Part shown: in pieces, positions 1 to 8,246 of the stretch | Layout of the letters: each line of letters begins with the position of its first letter | Numbering within the stretch: the first letter of the stretch is position 1 | NCBI RefSeq assembly: GCF_002812125.1 | Contig: NZ_NPDQ01000003.1 | Location: 186,001-250,000 of the forward strand | From: Leptospira brenneri | GTDB taxonomy: Bacteria; Spirochaetota; Leptospiria; Leptospirales; Leptospiraceae | DNA length: 64,000 nt | Reading direction: 5' to 3' | Translations under genes and position numbers: made by a program | The notes under the pieces: generated by a model | Seen by the model: the letters and a program-made list of their open reading frames with translations, nothing else | What the model was told of the DNA's origin: nothing | Databases searched by the model: none

Positions 1-287
1 TTCCTTTCGGGTCTGGACACAATCGGTGATGCTTGGGAAGGAGCTTGTGGACCGGAACCAAGTCCCTGTCTTTTGGCTTCCTCACGAATGAGTTCATTCA
101 AATCCTTTTTTTTGTCCGACGAAGGAGCAGAAGTAGCTTTCACTGGTTCTGCGCTTTGGGCACTTGGACTGGATTCTTTTTTCTCATCTGCAGGTGCCGC
201 TTTCTTTTTGATGACAAGCTTTTTCTTCGTTTTGTCACCGCTGGCTCCCTGCTGGAGGGTTTCTTTAATCGATTTTTGCTCTTCCAT
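1..287 (-). CDS. infB: Translation initiation factor IF-2, N-terminal fragment
   Basis: Only the first 95 codons lie in the window; the gene continues beyond base 1. The protein starts MEEQKSIKETLQQG and is a low-complexity stretch rich in Lys, Ala, Ser and Pro, as expected for the poorly conserved N-terminal region of IF-2, the GTPase that places initiator tRNA on the 30S subunit. The GTPase domain itself is not visible, so the name rests on the N-terminal character and above all on position: it begins 15 bases after the nusA stop, in the widely conserved rimP-nusA-infB order. Confidence 0.85.
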   Translation of the reverse strand, partial: MEEQKSIKETLQQGASGDKTKKKLVIKKKAAPADEKKESSPSAQSAEPVKATSAPSSDKKKDLNELIREEAKRQGLGSGPQAPSQASPIVSRPER

Positions 288-302
288 AGTATGCCTTAAA
301 AC

Positions 303-1703
303 TTAACCCTCTTCTACCCACTCGATGGATTCACGAAGCAGACGTAAAATCTGTTCTGCTGTCGTTTTCCCGACTCCGGAAATTTTCGAGAGTTCCTCTT
401 GGCTGAACTCAAGAAGGGTTTCCACGTTTTTGATCCCGCCGGCTTCGAGAAGACCAACGATCCTAGGAGTGAGTCCGGGAACTTCGGAAAGTGGAGTGTA
501 TCCAGAATCCTCTTCTTCCTCGTCAGCACCTTCTGCATCATAATTGTCTTCTGATTCTTCCATTGCCTCTTGTTGGGCATTGAAGAGTCGATCCAGTTTT
601 TCGCGAGCTTCCGGCGAAGCAAGTTCCTGGTTGTATTGGGATACAGTTTTAATATCGATTTTAAAACCGGAAAGTTGGGAAACAAGTTTTACGTTGGATC
701 CGTTGATTCCGATGGCAAGGGAAAGAGATTCATCGGGAACGATGACAAGAGCATCTCCCCTCTTTCTATCCACATGCACTTCTACTGGTTTGGCTGGAGA
801 GATTGCGTTAGCAATGAACACACTTGGTTCATCAGAATGTAAAACGATATCGATCCTTTCGTTTCCAAGTTCGCGAACGATGGCTTGGATTCGAACTCCC
901 TTCATACCCACACAAGCACCAACGGGGTCTACGTCGGATTTACTAGTAGTGACAACCACCTTAGTTCTGTAAGATGGGATACGAGCGACATCTCGAATTT
1001 CCACAATCCCATCATAAACTTCAGGGATTTCCATCTCGAAAAGTTTTTTCACAAAGTCACCCGAAGCACGAGAGAGTGTGATGACAGGCATTGGTTCGCG
1101 GGGTCTGAGTTCTACACGAGAGATAATGGCTTTCAGACGATCCCCTTGGCGGTATTTTTCCCCAGGGTTTTGGTCTTTCTTCAACATGATCCCTTCTACC
1201 TTACCCAGGTCGATGGACATGATGTCTTTTTTCCAACGTTGGAAATACCCGTGAGTGAGTTCTCCCTCTTTGGATTTATACTCTTGGTAGAGTAAATCCT
1301 TTTCCATATCGCGGAGGCGTTGGAAAACCATTTGTTTGGCTTGGCTGGAAAGAACTCGGGAGAGGTCTTGTGGTTTTTCAAACACTCGGATTTGAGTTCC
1401 CACTTTTGCAGAAGGATCCAATTTCGTTGCTTCTTCCAAAGAAATCTCGAGAGGGTTTGTCGTTTTGTCTTCCACTACATCGCGGAGGACAGAGATGATG
1501 ATTTCGTTTTTGTTGTCGGATCCAAAGTCCACTTGGCAGCGGTCATCTGTCTCAGCTTCCAATCCGACTTTTTTGCGATAGGCCGCAAGGAGTGAGTCTC
1601 GGATGACACCGAGTACGAGTTCTCTATCAAGAGATTTGTCCTGACAGAATTGTTGGATGGCTTCGAATAGCCCAGTTTCTTTCGTTGCTTGTTTTGTCGC
1701 CAT
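303..1703 (-). CDS. nusA: Transcription termination/antitermination factor NusA
   Basis: A 466-residue cytoplasmic RNA polymerase-binding factor that modulates pausing, Rho-independent termination and antitermination. The N-terminal polymerase-binding domain covers about residues 1-125, followed by S1 and two KH domains; the KH part includes DPVGACVGMKGVRIQAI and the second KH motif GINGSNVKLVSQL. An acidic linker (DEEEEDSG) leads to a C-terminal helix-hairpin-helix unit (ISGVGKTTAEQIL). It lies 4 bases downstream of rimP and 15 bases upstream of infB, so the three genes form one transcript from the promoter at 2245-2273. Confidence 0.97.
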   Translation of the reverse strand: MATKQATKETGLFEAIQQFCQDKSLDRELVLGVIRDSLLAAYRKKVGLEAETDDRCQVDFGSDNKNEIIISVLRDVVEDKTTNPLEISLEEATKLDPSAKVGTQIRVFEKPQDLSRVLSSQAKQMVFQRLRDMEKDLLYQEYKSKEGELTHGYFQRWKKDIMSIDLGKVEGIMLKKDQNPGEKYRQGDRLKAIISRVELRPREPMPVITLSRASGDFVKKLFEMEIPEVYDGIVEIRDVARIPSYRTKVVVTTSKSDVDPVGACVGMKGVRIQAIVRELGNERIDIVLHSDEPSVFIANAISPAKPVEVHVDRKRGDALVIVPDESLSLAIGINGSNVKLVSQLSGFKIDIKTVSQYNQELASPEAREKLDRLFNAQQEAMEESEDNYDAEGADEEEEDSGYTPLSEVPGLTPRIVGLLEAGGIKNVETLLEFSQEELSKISGVGKTTAEQILRLLRESIEWVEEG

Positions 1704-1707
1704 AGTC

Positions 1708-2196
1708 TTAAATTTCTAAATACAAATTTCCCTTTCGTATTTCTGCGATGGGCATAGATACCGATTTTTGGTTCTTTTTGTGTCGAGTTTTACGATCGTA
1801 AAGCGTAAGCTCAACTGAATCCCCCGAAACCGGTCCCAAACGATACAATCGTTTGTCCCATTTCCCTGCTTCCAGCGGCACTTCTAGTTTGGCTAGAAGT
1901 CCTTGGAAACGACTTAAATCCTCCGGCAGACGCAAAACACGTTCTGCTCCCGCGGAGGAGACTTGGAGAGTGAAATCAAATTCCTCTCCCCAAAGATCCA
2001 GCTCCTCTTTGAGTCTCCTAGACACAGTCTCACAGTCTTCTAAACTAGCAGAGCCAGTTTTGTCTGTAAGATGATCCAGTTCAATCTCAATGAGGGCGTG
2101 GTTTTTCCGATTCTGTACTTGGAGCGAAAAAAGCGCTAGAGGTGGAGCGAGAACACGTAAAATAAGTTCTCTGATGTTTTCCTCGGTATATACCAA
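1708..2196 (-). CDS. rimP: Ribosome maturation factor RimP
   Basis: A 162-residue protein of the RimP family, needed for 30S subunit maturation. The family pattern is present in the middle: LEDCETVSRRLKEEL, then FTLQVSSAGAERVLRLP, equivalent to the conserved LEVSSPGxxRPL region, here with SAG in place of SPG. It is the first gene of the rimP-nusA-infB operon; its ATG lies about 40 bases downstream of the predicted transcription start. Length is typical. Confidence 0.93.
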   Translation of the reverse strand: MVYTEENIRELILRVLAPPLALFSLQVQNRKNHALIEIELDHLTDKTGSASLEDCETVSRRLKEELDLWGEEFDFTLQVSSAGAERVLRLPEDLSRFQGLLAKLEVPLEAGKWDKRLYRLGPVSGDSVELTLYDRKTRHKKNQKSVSMPIAEIRKGNLYLEI

Positions 2197-2244
2197 ACCA
2201 TTTCCAAAAGATTCCCAAAGGAATCCGTATAAGAGACCCAGCTC

Positions 2245-2273
2245 ATGCTAAAATTTAACATGTCTACTGTCAA
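2245..2273 (-). promoter_or_regulatory. Sigma70 promoter of the rimP-nusA-infB operon
   Basis: On the minus strand a perfect -35 hexamer TTGACA (2268-2273) is separated by exactly 17 bases from TAGCAT (2245-2250), a four-of-six match to TATAAT. Transcription would start near 2238, leaving a leader of about 40 bases before rimP. The -10 overlaps a possible upstream ATG of the divergent lipoprotein gene, which supports the downstream start chosen for that gene. Confidence 0.7.
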
Positions 2274-2328
2274 GCTAGGAAAAGCGAGTTGTCCTGTAAA
2301 TAAAAAATTAGGGAATGGATGTTGCACC

Positions 2329-3435
2329 ATGCGAACACTTTATCTCATCCTCACCCTCGCTTTTTCAGTTTCCTGCCTTCGTTTCCGAGTTGAGAATCTA
2401 AAAGAAGAAATCCTTTTCCGTATCCCACTAGGGCAAACCAACGAGAGTTTCGAAGGTGTGGTGGTCAACCAAGTACTGACCAACGTTCCACTCACCATTC
2501 CCAACTCTTCCAATATTAGCGCAATGGCGGATAATAAACAAGCCGTAATCAAACTTTTTGATAGAAATGGAAGGTTGGATGCCACTCTCGGAAATCCTGA
2601 TTTCAAATCCATTTCCGGAATTCCTCATTATCCGTTTCGTTTTGGCGGGATTGGGATTGTAGCCATGAATGAAGATGGTGACCTCATTGTACAAAATCGA
2701 ATTTCTACCAAAGGGATGGAACTTCCCCAAGGGCAAGAAAATTTATACAAAACTTATAGCGGTGCCTTTTCGACACAAGGGACAACCGTCCTTCCGTCTT
2801 TTCTTGTACAAATTTCTCAAAAAGGTGTCGTGAAATTTATGTTAGGGGCTTCCGGAAAGAACTCCGAACCTTTTCGTTATATTGAATTCATCCTTCCGGG
2901 TGAAGGAGAAAAGTTATTTGTTTACCACCGCATTGCAGAGGAAATGCGACTTTCTTATTTTGAAGAAGGAGAACTCAAAGGGAATCTAAAAGAATCGGGA
3001 CTCGATGTTTTTGCGAGTAATGATGCAAAAGAATATGATATCACCTTAGATAAACTCCTCCCGCATCCGGAAGGGGAATATGTTCTTGGATCTTTTAGTT
3101 ATTATTCCAAAAAAGACAAACGGTTTAAGTTCCGAAGGATCTTTCGTTTTGTTTTTGATTCTAAAAGTTCTCAAATGTTGAAAGAAATCCAAGACCCATC
3201 CGAGATTTTATTTTCCATTCGCAACAATGGAGAATTTTATATTTGGGAAACAGAAGACGGTGGAAACTCAGCAAGACTCCAAGTTCATGACAAAGAAGGA
3301 AACCATATCAATAACAAAAGGATTCCTTTTTCCAATCCTCGTGGCCAGTGGCGTGAAACTTATACAGATGCATTTGATAATATTTATTCCATTCGAATTC
3401 GAGCAGGGGCCCTCGAAGTCTATCGTTGGATTTAA
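2329..3435 (+). CDS. Predicted lipoprotein of unknown function
   Basis: The 369-residue product starts MRTLYLILTLAFSVSC, a short signal peptide ending in a lipobox (FSVSC) with the acylated Cys at residue 16, so it should be a membrane-anchored lipoprotein. The frame is open upstream to an ATG at 2245, but that start would add 28 residues ahead of the signal peptide and overlaps the rimP promoter; 2329 is preferred. The body is rich in short beta-strand-like segments (DGDLIVQNR, NNGEFYIWE), suggesting a beta-propeller-like fold, but I recognise no family. Its stop abuts the ATG of nnr, so the two are probably cotranscribed. Confidence 0.8.
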   Translation: MRTLYLILTLAFSVSCLRFRVENLKEEILFRIPLGQTNESFEGVVVNQVLTNVPLTIPNSSNISAMADNKQAVIKLFDRNGRLDATLGNPDFKSISGIPHYPFRFGGIGIVAMNEDGDLIVQNRISTKGMELPQGQENLYKTYSGAFSTQGTTVLPSFLVQISQKGVVKFMLGASGKNSEPFRYIEFILPGEGEKLFVYHRIAEEMRLSYFEEGELKGNLKESGLDVFASNDAKEYDITLDKLLPHPEGEYVLGSFSYYSKKDKRFKFRRIFRFVFDSKSSQMLKEIQDPSEILFSIRNNGEFYIWETEDGGNSARLQVHDKEGNHINNKRIPFSNPRGQWRETYTDAFDNIYSIRIRAGALEVYRWI

Positions 3436-4929
3436 ATGAAAAGTTACCCCCTATTCACCAACCAAGAATCAAAGGCAATTGATTCTCTTGCCATAAAAGA
3501 ATTAGGGTTTCATGAAGAAACCCTAATGGGAATGGCTGCCCTTTCTGTTTTCCATGCCAATGAAGATTTGTGGAAAACTGCAGAATCCATTTGGATTCTT
3601 TGTGGAAGCGGGGGGAATGGTGGGGATGGATATGCACTGGCTCACACTCTCTTTCAAGAAGGGTATGGCGTTCGTTGTTTTGCAACCTCACCAAACAAAA
3701 CCGATGCGGGGAAGTTTTACGAATCTTTAGTTGCGAAAACACTCGGGGTCATCGGAACCATTGATGACTTTTATAATGAATGGGAAGAGGCAGAAGAAGA
3801 TTCAGTCCTTCTCGTAGACGCTCTACTAGGAACAGGATTTCAAAACAAACTTTCCCCGGAATTAAAGGAACTGATCGATACCGTCAATGATTCCGATGTA
3901 TTTTTTTACCGGTTATCACTGGATACAGCAAGTGGTTGGAACCCTTACGCCCTTGGCAAGGGTGAAAACGAAGAAAATAGTTTTGTTTATGCCGATTCCA
4001 TCGAAGAACTGGGAACTAGGAAATGGGAAAACGTGGGTTTTATTTATGAAAAAGATTCCATCATTCCCAGATACTATGAATCGATTGGATTCCCCGTTCG
4101 AACTCATTTAAATGATGTTACATTTTCTAAACGATATTATTTAGAGGCCGATCCGGAAACGGCAATCTCTGTCATCAAACGGAAGAATCAAGATCATAAA
4201 TACAGTGCAGGATCTGCCCTATTTTATGGAGGGTCAGATGGAATGGAAGGTGCCATTCTTCTTTCCGAACAGTCCTTCTCTAAGCTCGGTGGTGGGATTA
4301 GCAAAATCTCCTCCCCTTCTTTAAAAATCAGCTCGTTTGTTCTGGGAGAAGATCTTTCCAAAATGGCAAAAACAAGTTCTCTCGCCGAAACTCTAGAGGA
4401 CCCGTTTTTAAAGAAAACAAAGACTTTGGTCGTGGGTCCAGGGCTGACTCAATACCCAAATGATTTGAGTGGATGGGAAGTCCCAGAGGGGCTTCGTTTG
4501 GTCTTGGATGCTGGTGCCATCCCGACAAAAGGAAATCCACTTCCCCAAGGGAACCAAATCCTTCTCACTCCTCATGTGGGAGAACTAAATCGAATGACTG
4601 GGAAAACTCATAACTCGGTTCAAGAAGCCTTTGATACTTTAATCGAATATTGTCCCAAAAACAATGTATATGTACTACTCAAATCTTTTGTGAGTCTTCT
4701 TGTTTGTCCCGATGGTTCTTCTTATGTATGGGAATCTCCCAATCCGAAACTAGCAGTGATGGGAACGGGAGATCTGCTTTCAGGGATCCTTGCCAGATAT
4801 TTGAGTTTGGATTTGTCCATTCCAGAGTCCGTCCTTTTGGCACTGTCCTTACTCGACCATTCCAAACAATCGGAAGAGCCCTACCCTTCGGCCCATCAAA
4901 TTCTAAAATCTTTAGTGGAGCTAATTTAG
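3436..4929 (+). CDS. nnr: Bifunctional NAD(P)H-hydrate epimerase / ADP-dependent NAD(P)H-hydrate dehydratase
   Basis: A 497-residue fusion that repairs hydrated NADH and NADPH. The N-terminal YjeF_N epimerase domain (about 1-215) has the nucleotide loop CGSGGNGGDGYALA (usual form GxGNNGGDG; one Asn is Gly here) and DALLGTGFQ. The C-terminal YjeF_C/ribokinase-like dehydratase (about 225-497) has LTPHVGELNRMTG and the signature GTGDLLSGILA. The length is normal for the fused form. The gene begins right after the upstream lipoprotein stop and its TAG is followed directly by the next ATG. Confidence 0.95.
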   Translation: MKSYPLFTNQESKAIDSLAIKELGFHEETLMGMAALSVFHANEDLWKTAESIWILCGSGGNGGDGYALAHTLFQEGYGVRCFATSPNKTDAGKFYESLVAKTLGVIGTIDDFYNEWEEAEEDSVLLVDALLGTGFQNKLSPELKELIDTVNDSDVFFYRLSLDTASGWNPYALGKGENEENSFVYADSIEELGTRKWENVGFIYEKDSIIPRYYESIGFPVRTHLNDVTFSKRYYLEADPETAISVIKRKNQDHKYSAGSALFYGGSDGMEGAILLSEQSFSKLGGGISKISSPSLKISSFVLGEDLSKMAKTSSLAETLEDPFLKKTKTLVVGPGLTQYPNDLSGWEVPEGLRLVLDAGAIPTKGNPLPQGNQILLTPHVGELNRMTGKTHNSVQEAFDTLIEYCPKNNVYVLLKSFVSLLVCPDGSSYVWESPNPKLAVMGTGDLLSGILARYLSLDLSIPESVLLALSLLDHSKQSEEPYPSAHQILKSLVELI

Positions 4930-5541
4930 ATGGGAAAAGGTTACCACTCACGTTCGCCGGAAGAATTTCGTGATTATCTAAAACAAATCGGTGATAAAAA
5001 TAAAAAAATCAGGTGGAGGCAAATTGTCATCCTCATTGATTTAGTTCTTGTAATCCTTATTTTTTATATAGGGTTTCGCGCACTAAACCCTGGTAGTTTC
5101 CAAAACAGAACTCAGTCCGACAAACAGATTGTAGATGGTTACCCCGTATACTTAAGTTTGTCCAGGGAAGAAGATGAAAAGTTCCAAGGTTATTTTTTGT
5201 TCATTGAGAATAATACAAAAACCGAAGCGAAGTTTCCAAATCCAAACTGGACTTCTGAATTTCGCATCCAAACCAAACAAGGGCTCCTCTGTTTTCAAGA
5301 AAAGATCGAATGGGAAACGAGAACCATTCCCGGAAGGGCCAACGGGTTTCTATATCATTCTGTTTCTAAACAAAAATGGAAAGAACTCGTTCCGGATTGC
5401 CGTAAAGAAATCTTTGATGAGGAGGCTTCGTTCTTTCGCTCCAAATTTCGAGCACTTGATTTAGGATTTTATGCTCAGGTGTTGGTTCATTCTGATGACA
5501 GAACCTATACATTTCAGATCAAACAAAGGCCATATAAGTAA
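4930..5541 (+). CDS. Hypothetical single-pass membrane protein
   Basis: A 203-residue protein with a basic cytoplasmic N terminus of about 30 residues, one strong transmembrane helix (residues 31-51, RQIVILIDLVLVILIFYIGF) and a soluble, presumably periplasmic, domain of about 150 residues. I recognise no family. It begins on the base after the nnr stop, so it is probably in that operon, although nothing links it to NAD(P)HX repair. Confidence 0.75.
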   Translation: MGKGYHSRSPEEFRDYLKQIGDKNKKIRWRQIVILIDLVLVILIFYIGFRALNPGSFQNRTQSDKQIVDGYPVYLSLSREEDEKFQGYFLFIENNTKTEAKFPNPNWTSEFRIQTKQGLLCFQEKIEWETRTIPGRANGFLYHSVSKQKWKELVPDCRKEIFDEEASFFRSKFRALDLGFYAQVLVHSDDRTYTFQIKQRPYK

Positions 5542-5608
5542 AGTAAGTTGGGCAAACTTGTACCGACTTTCATAATATTGTCGCAAAGGATTAAAGACTA
5601 TTTGATTG

Positions 5609-6043
5609 TTATGAACGAGAAACAACGACTCCACCGGTAACAATTAGAAAAGTGCCAATCAAAACTTTTACAAAATTTAGATCCTTCCATTCTGAAAAAA
5701 CGATCGCTCCTAGGATAACAGCGATTATTGCATTGGAATTTGTGAGAGGTGCTATGACAGATACGGGTAATTTCAAAACAGAAATACCATAACTCATACA
5801 ATAGATCGCCGTTGACCAAGTAATCCCCATAAGAAAAGCAAAGAACCCACCGCTTAGAGTGACCTCTTTCATTCCACTTTGGAAAGCAAAAAAGGCTCCG
5901 TAACAGAAAATGGAGAATCCAACGCATACCAAATAGATTGGCAAACTAATTCCAGCACGTAGACTTAATTTCATGATAACGGTTCCCATTCCGAGAAGAA
6001 GAGCGGGGAAAACCCCACCGATCAGTAATGTTCTAAATTCCAT
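5609..6043 (-). CDS. Half-size EamA/DMT-type transporter
   Basis: A 144-residue, almost entirely hydrophobic protein with about five transmembrane helices. It ends in the usual pattern of one EamA half: APLTNSNAIIAVILGAIVFSE followed by a last helix. Such half-size drug/metabolite transporters work as dimers; the substrate cannot be read from sequence. It is the last gene of a minus-strand operon behind marR and the DUF1398 gene (19-base gap), so the MarR regulator probably controls it, as it often does for efflux proteins. Confidence 0.75.
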   Translation of the reverse strand: MEFRTLLIGGVFPALLLGMGTVIMKLSLRAGISLPIYLVCVGFSIFCYGAFFAFQSGMKEVTLSGGFFAFLMGITWSTAIYCMSYGISVLKLPVSVIAPLTNSNAIIAVILGAIVFSEWKDLNFVKVLIGTFLIVTGGVVVSRS

Positions 6044-6062
6044 ATCTTTTTTTGAATCGTTG

Positions 6063-6482
6063 TTACCTGTTCACCACAACCGCAGGATATTCTTCTAAAT
6101 AACTTTCTCCGTTCACACCATAATAAACAACCTTGCGACCGGTGAAATCGGCGTCATATCCTACGACTCCTGCCTCCCAAGCTGCCTTTAAGAATTCGGG
6201 AAATGTGCTGAATCCCTCTTGGTCCGTACGCAGTGCTTTGATGAGAGCCTCGCGGTCAAATTTTGGTATTTCCAAAACACCATTCACAAGTGGAGTTCCT
6301 TGTTGGACAACAGACCCATCTTTCATATAATACACAGATTGGCAGGATGGCAAAGTCCAACGGTTCAAATGAACCCCAGCTTGCCTTAAAACTTCGGCAA
6401 GGATTGGAAAACCTCCTACTTTCGGACGAATCGACATCGCAAATTTTTGTGCTTCGGTTAGTTTTGTTGTGAGCTCGCTCAT
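6063..6482 (-). CDS. DUF1398 family protein
   Basis: A 139-residue soluble protein. The C-terminal half carries what I recognise as the DUF1398 pattern: FDREALIKALRTDQEG, TFPEFLKAAWEAGVVGYDAD, then YYGVNGESYLEEYPAV. Members are small proteins of unknown function, sometimes stress-related. The first half (AQKFAMSIRPKVGGFPILAEVLRQAGV) is the usual helical part. It sits between marR (11-base gap) and a DMT transporter. The family call is from memory of the motif; a profile search would settle it. Confidence 0.72.
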   Translation of the reverse strand: MSELTTKLTEAQKFAMSIRPKVGGFPILAEVLRQAGVHLNRWTLPSCQSVYYMKDGSVVQQGTPLVNGVLEIPKFDREALIKALRTDQEGFSTFPEFLKAAWEAGVVGYDADFTGRKVVYYGVNGESYLEEYPAVVVNR

Positions 6483-6493
6483 TGTTTTTTTCC

Positions 6494-6964
6494 TTATTCA
6501 ATTGGGTTTGTATTTAATTTATGTAGTTCTGCGAGTTTGATGAGTGTTTTCATAAGAAACTCCCTTTCGGTTTTCGAAAGCCGGGAAAAAAAAGATTCGT
6601 CGTTTTCATCAGCCACTTTGGATAGTTTTGGAATGAGTTTTGTAGCTTGGGATGTTAGCTGAATGTCCTGGTAACGACGATCGCCTACAGATTCCGCTCG
6701 AGTCACAAGGCCTTTATGCAAAAGACGATCAATCAGTTTAGAAACAGCACCGCGCGTGAGTCCAGTCATCTCTGCAATTGTACTCGGAGCTGTATTTTCC
6801 TCTTTGGCATACATCTCTCGAAGAATGACCCACTCCGCGACAGTAACATCGAAAGAACTAAGTTTTTTTGCAAAGGAATGGGAGACCGCATTGGAAACGA
6901 TGCGCAAACGATATCCGATATGGGATTTTAAATGGCTAGGGTCTAAACTTTCCTTTTTGGACAT
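6494..6964 (-). CDS. MarR family transcriptional regulator
   Basis: A 156-residue winged-helix regulator. The DNA-binding segment is clear: TVAEWVILREMY, then APSTIAEMTGLTRGAVSKL (helix-turn-helix, about 58-76), then the wing VTRAESVGDRRYQDIQLT. It heads an operon with the DUF1398 gene and a DMT transporter. No Shine-Dalgarno precedes the ATG, and the predicted transcription start coincides with the A of the ATG, so the message is probably leaderless. A perfect palindrome in its own promoter suggests autorepression relieved by a small ligand, as is usual for the family. Confidence 0.92.
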   Translation of the reverse strand: MSKKESLDPSHLKSHIGYRLRIVSNAVSHSFAKKLSSFDVTVAEWVILREMYAKEENTAPSTIAEMTGLTRGAVSKLIDRLLHKGLVTRAESVGDRRYQDIQLTSQATKLIPKLSKVADENDESFFSRLSKTEREFLMKTLIKLAELHKLNTNPIE

Positions 6965-6970
6965 ACAAAG

Positions 6971-6999
6971 AATATAGTTTCCTAGGAAACTATTGTCAA
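6971..6999 (-). promoter_or_regulatory. marR promoter with palindromic operator in the spacer
   Basis: Minus strand: -35 TTGACA (6994-6999), 17-base spacer, -10 TATATT (6971-6976). A perfect 20-bp palindrome, ATAGTTTCCT followed by its exact reverse complement, occupies 6974-6993. It fills the spacer and runs into the -10, so a bound dimer would block polymerase. Six bases separate the -10 from the ATG at 6964, placing the expected start of transcription on the start codon. Confidence 0.8.
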
Positions 7000-7103
7000 G
7001 GAAATTAAATATTAAAATGATACCTTACAGAAGATTTTTAGATTTTAGAATTGAATAGGCTACAGAATCCTGTGATTAGAATATCTGTTTTGAGAGAGAA
7101 GAA

Positions 7104-7538
7104 ATGAACCATCCATTTACCAAAAAACAAACAGTGATTTTTTCCATTTCCCTTGTGATATCGATGATCGGCTTCAAACTATTATTTGCGAATTTTTGGA
7201 ACAAAAATTCCTCCTTTGAAGATTTACTTCAATCGACGGCTAATGATATCAATCGAAATTGCCCACAAACAATAGACAAGGATACTAGACTGGACAACGT
7301 CGCGGTTTTTCCCAACAAACGTTTCCAATATAACTATAGTGTCATTGCCTATTCTGCTTCCGAAATTGACATTCAGGTCTTAGAAAAAAATCTATACCCA
7401 GTCATTTTGAATTCAATCAAATCAAACCCCGACATGAAACTCTTTCGTGATCATGACGTTACACTTGTATATTCCTATCGAGATCGAATGGGAAATTATA
7501 TTTTTTCTATGGAATTCAAACCAAGCGACTATAAGTGA
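7104..7538 (+). CDS. Hypothetical small membrane-anchored protein
   Basis: A 144-residue protein with an N-terminal hydrophobic helix (about residues 10-29, VIFSISLVISMIGFKLLF) that could be a membrane anchor or uncleaved signal, then a soluble domain containing two Cys-poor alpha/beta-looking segments. A purine-rich stretch (GAGAGAAGAA) precedes the ATG. No family recognised. It is monocistronic: marR diverges upstream and about 600 bases without a gene follow. Confidence 0.65.
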   Translation: MNHPFTKKQTVIFSISLVISMIGFKLLFANFWNKNSSFEDLLQSTANDINRNCPQTIDKDTRLDNVAVFPNKRFQYNYSVIAYSASEIDIQVLEKNLYPVILNSIKSNPDMKLFRDHDVTLVYSYRDRMGNYIFSMEFKPSDYK

Positions 7539-8153
7539 TGATAATCTATTTTTCTTTGGATTTGCCCGGAACATACTAATGTAAGATACTAGAAATTAAA
7601 GTTTGATAGGAAACAATGATTCCAATGGCTTTTGTTTTTAAAAGGATCTCTCGCCTACGATGCGAAAGGGATATGGAGGGCTTGGTCTGGCGGAGCCAGA
7701 CGGGAGCGAAACGCGCACCCCGAAGTAGCCCGACCCGGAAAACAGGAATGATGAATCGCCTAGCGGTAGAAAGATTTCTATAAAAATAAGGTCCGGGATT
7801 CGCCCACAAAGGCATTGGATCAGATTCATTTTTGATGGAAAGATGCCTTCTTAACGGTGAAATAGAATTCAAGTTCAGATGACAAAGATTAGTTGGTATA
7901 TTTGATACAAGCTTCGCAGAAAGGAATTTGAAAAGTTTTTTCCTGGTGCCTAAAGGCAGGGAATCGACCTCGCCGCTGCCAACACTTCCTGTGTTGCCTA
8001 CGCTTTGAGGCACGGCTTTGTTCGTCGCCTCCCATCCGGGTCGGCTTGTCCAAACCATTGCTCCCTATGGGTCGCAACGATTTGGCTCACAAAACTGTTC
8101 GATCCCCGACTTTGGTTTGTTAGTTGGATTTTGTTTTTTGGATTAGAAAAATT
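7539..8153. other. Gene-poor intergenic region with GC-rich repeat and tRNA-like scraps
   Basis: About 615 bases with no convincing coding frame; the longest minus-strand frame reads through a repeat and has no family-like composition. It holds the GC-rich repeat copy at 7680-7738. Short strings near 7946-7975 and 8099-8115 resemble tRNA T-arm/acceptor sequence, but neither folds into a tRNA. The 7950-8090 part is more GC-rich than the surrounding DNA. Confidence 0.5.
7680..7738. repeat. GC-rich dispersed intergenic repeat, copy A
   Basis: Starts GCTTGGTC, contains a perfect hairpin (TCTGGC-GGA-GCCAGA, 7686-7700), then the core GACGGGAGCGAAACGCG and CCCCGAAGTAGCCCGACCCGG. The reverse complement of 11114-11160 has the same order of blocks (GCTTGGTC, GACGGGAGCGAACGCG, ACCCC, AGTGGCCCG), so the two are copies of one element. 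Copy A carries an extra hairpin-forming insertion of about nine bases. Confidence 0.65.
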
Positions 8154-8228
8154 TGGTGCCCCAGGAGGGAATCGAACCCCCACTGTCGGTTCCGAAGACC
8201 GATGTTCTATCCGTTGAACTACCAGGGC
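8154..8228 (-). tRNA. tRNA-Arg (anticodon UCG)
   Basis: 75 bases including an encoded CCA end. Acceptor stem GCCCTGG pairs with CTGGGGC through two G-U pairs; D-stem GTTC/GAAC; anticodon stem TCGGT/ACCGA with loop CTTCGGA, anticodon TCG at positions 34-36 and G at 37; T-arm GGGGGTTCGATTCCCTC. All four arms close. The anticodon reads CGA and, with wobble, other CGN arginine codons. It lies 18 bases downstream of the hypothetical gene at 8247-9089 on the same strand. Confidence 0.95.
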
Positions 8229-8246
8229 ATGGTGATAGATGTATTG

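Noticed and set aside
544..972. 142-codon plus-strand frame over nusA
   Set aside because: Antisense to conserved KH-domain codons of nusA; no support.
7576..8058. Long minus-strand open frame in the gene-poor region
   Set aside because: It reads through the GC-rich repeat and has an Arg/Pro/Ser-rich, unstructured composition and no ribosome-binding site; it looks like chance openness of GC-rich DNA.
8005..8217. Plus-strand frame ending GAPGGNRTPTVGSEDRCSIR
   Set aside because: This is the familiar false peptide obtained by translating the opposite strand of a tRNA gene; the tRNA-Arg explains it.
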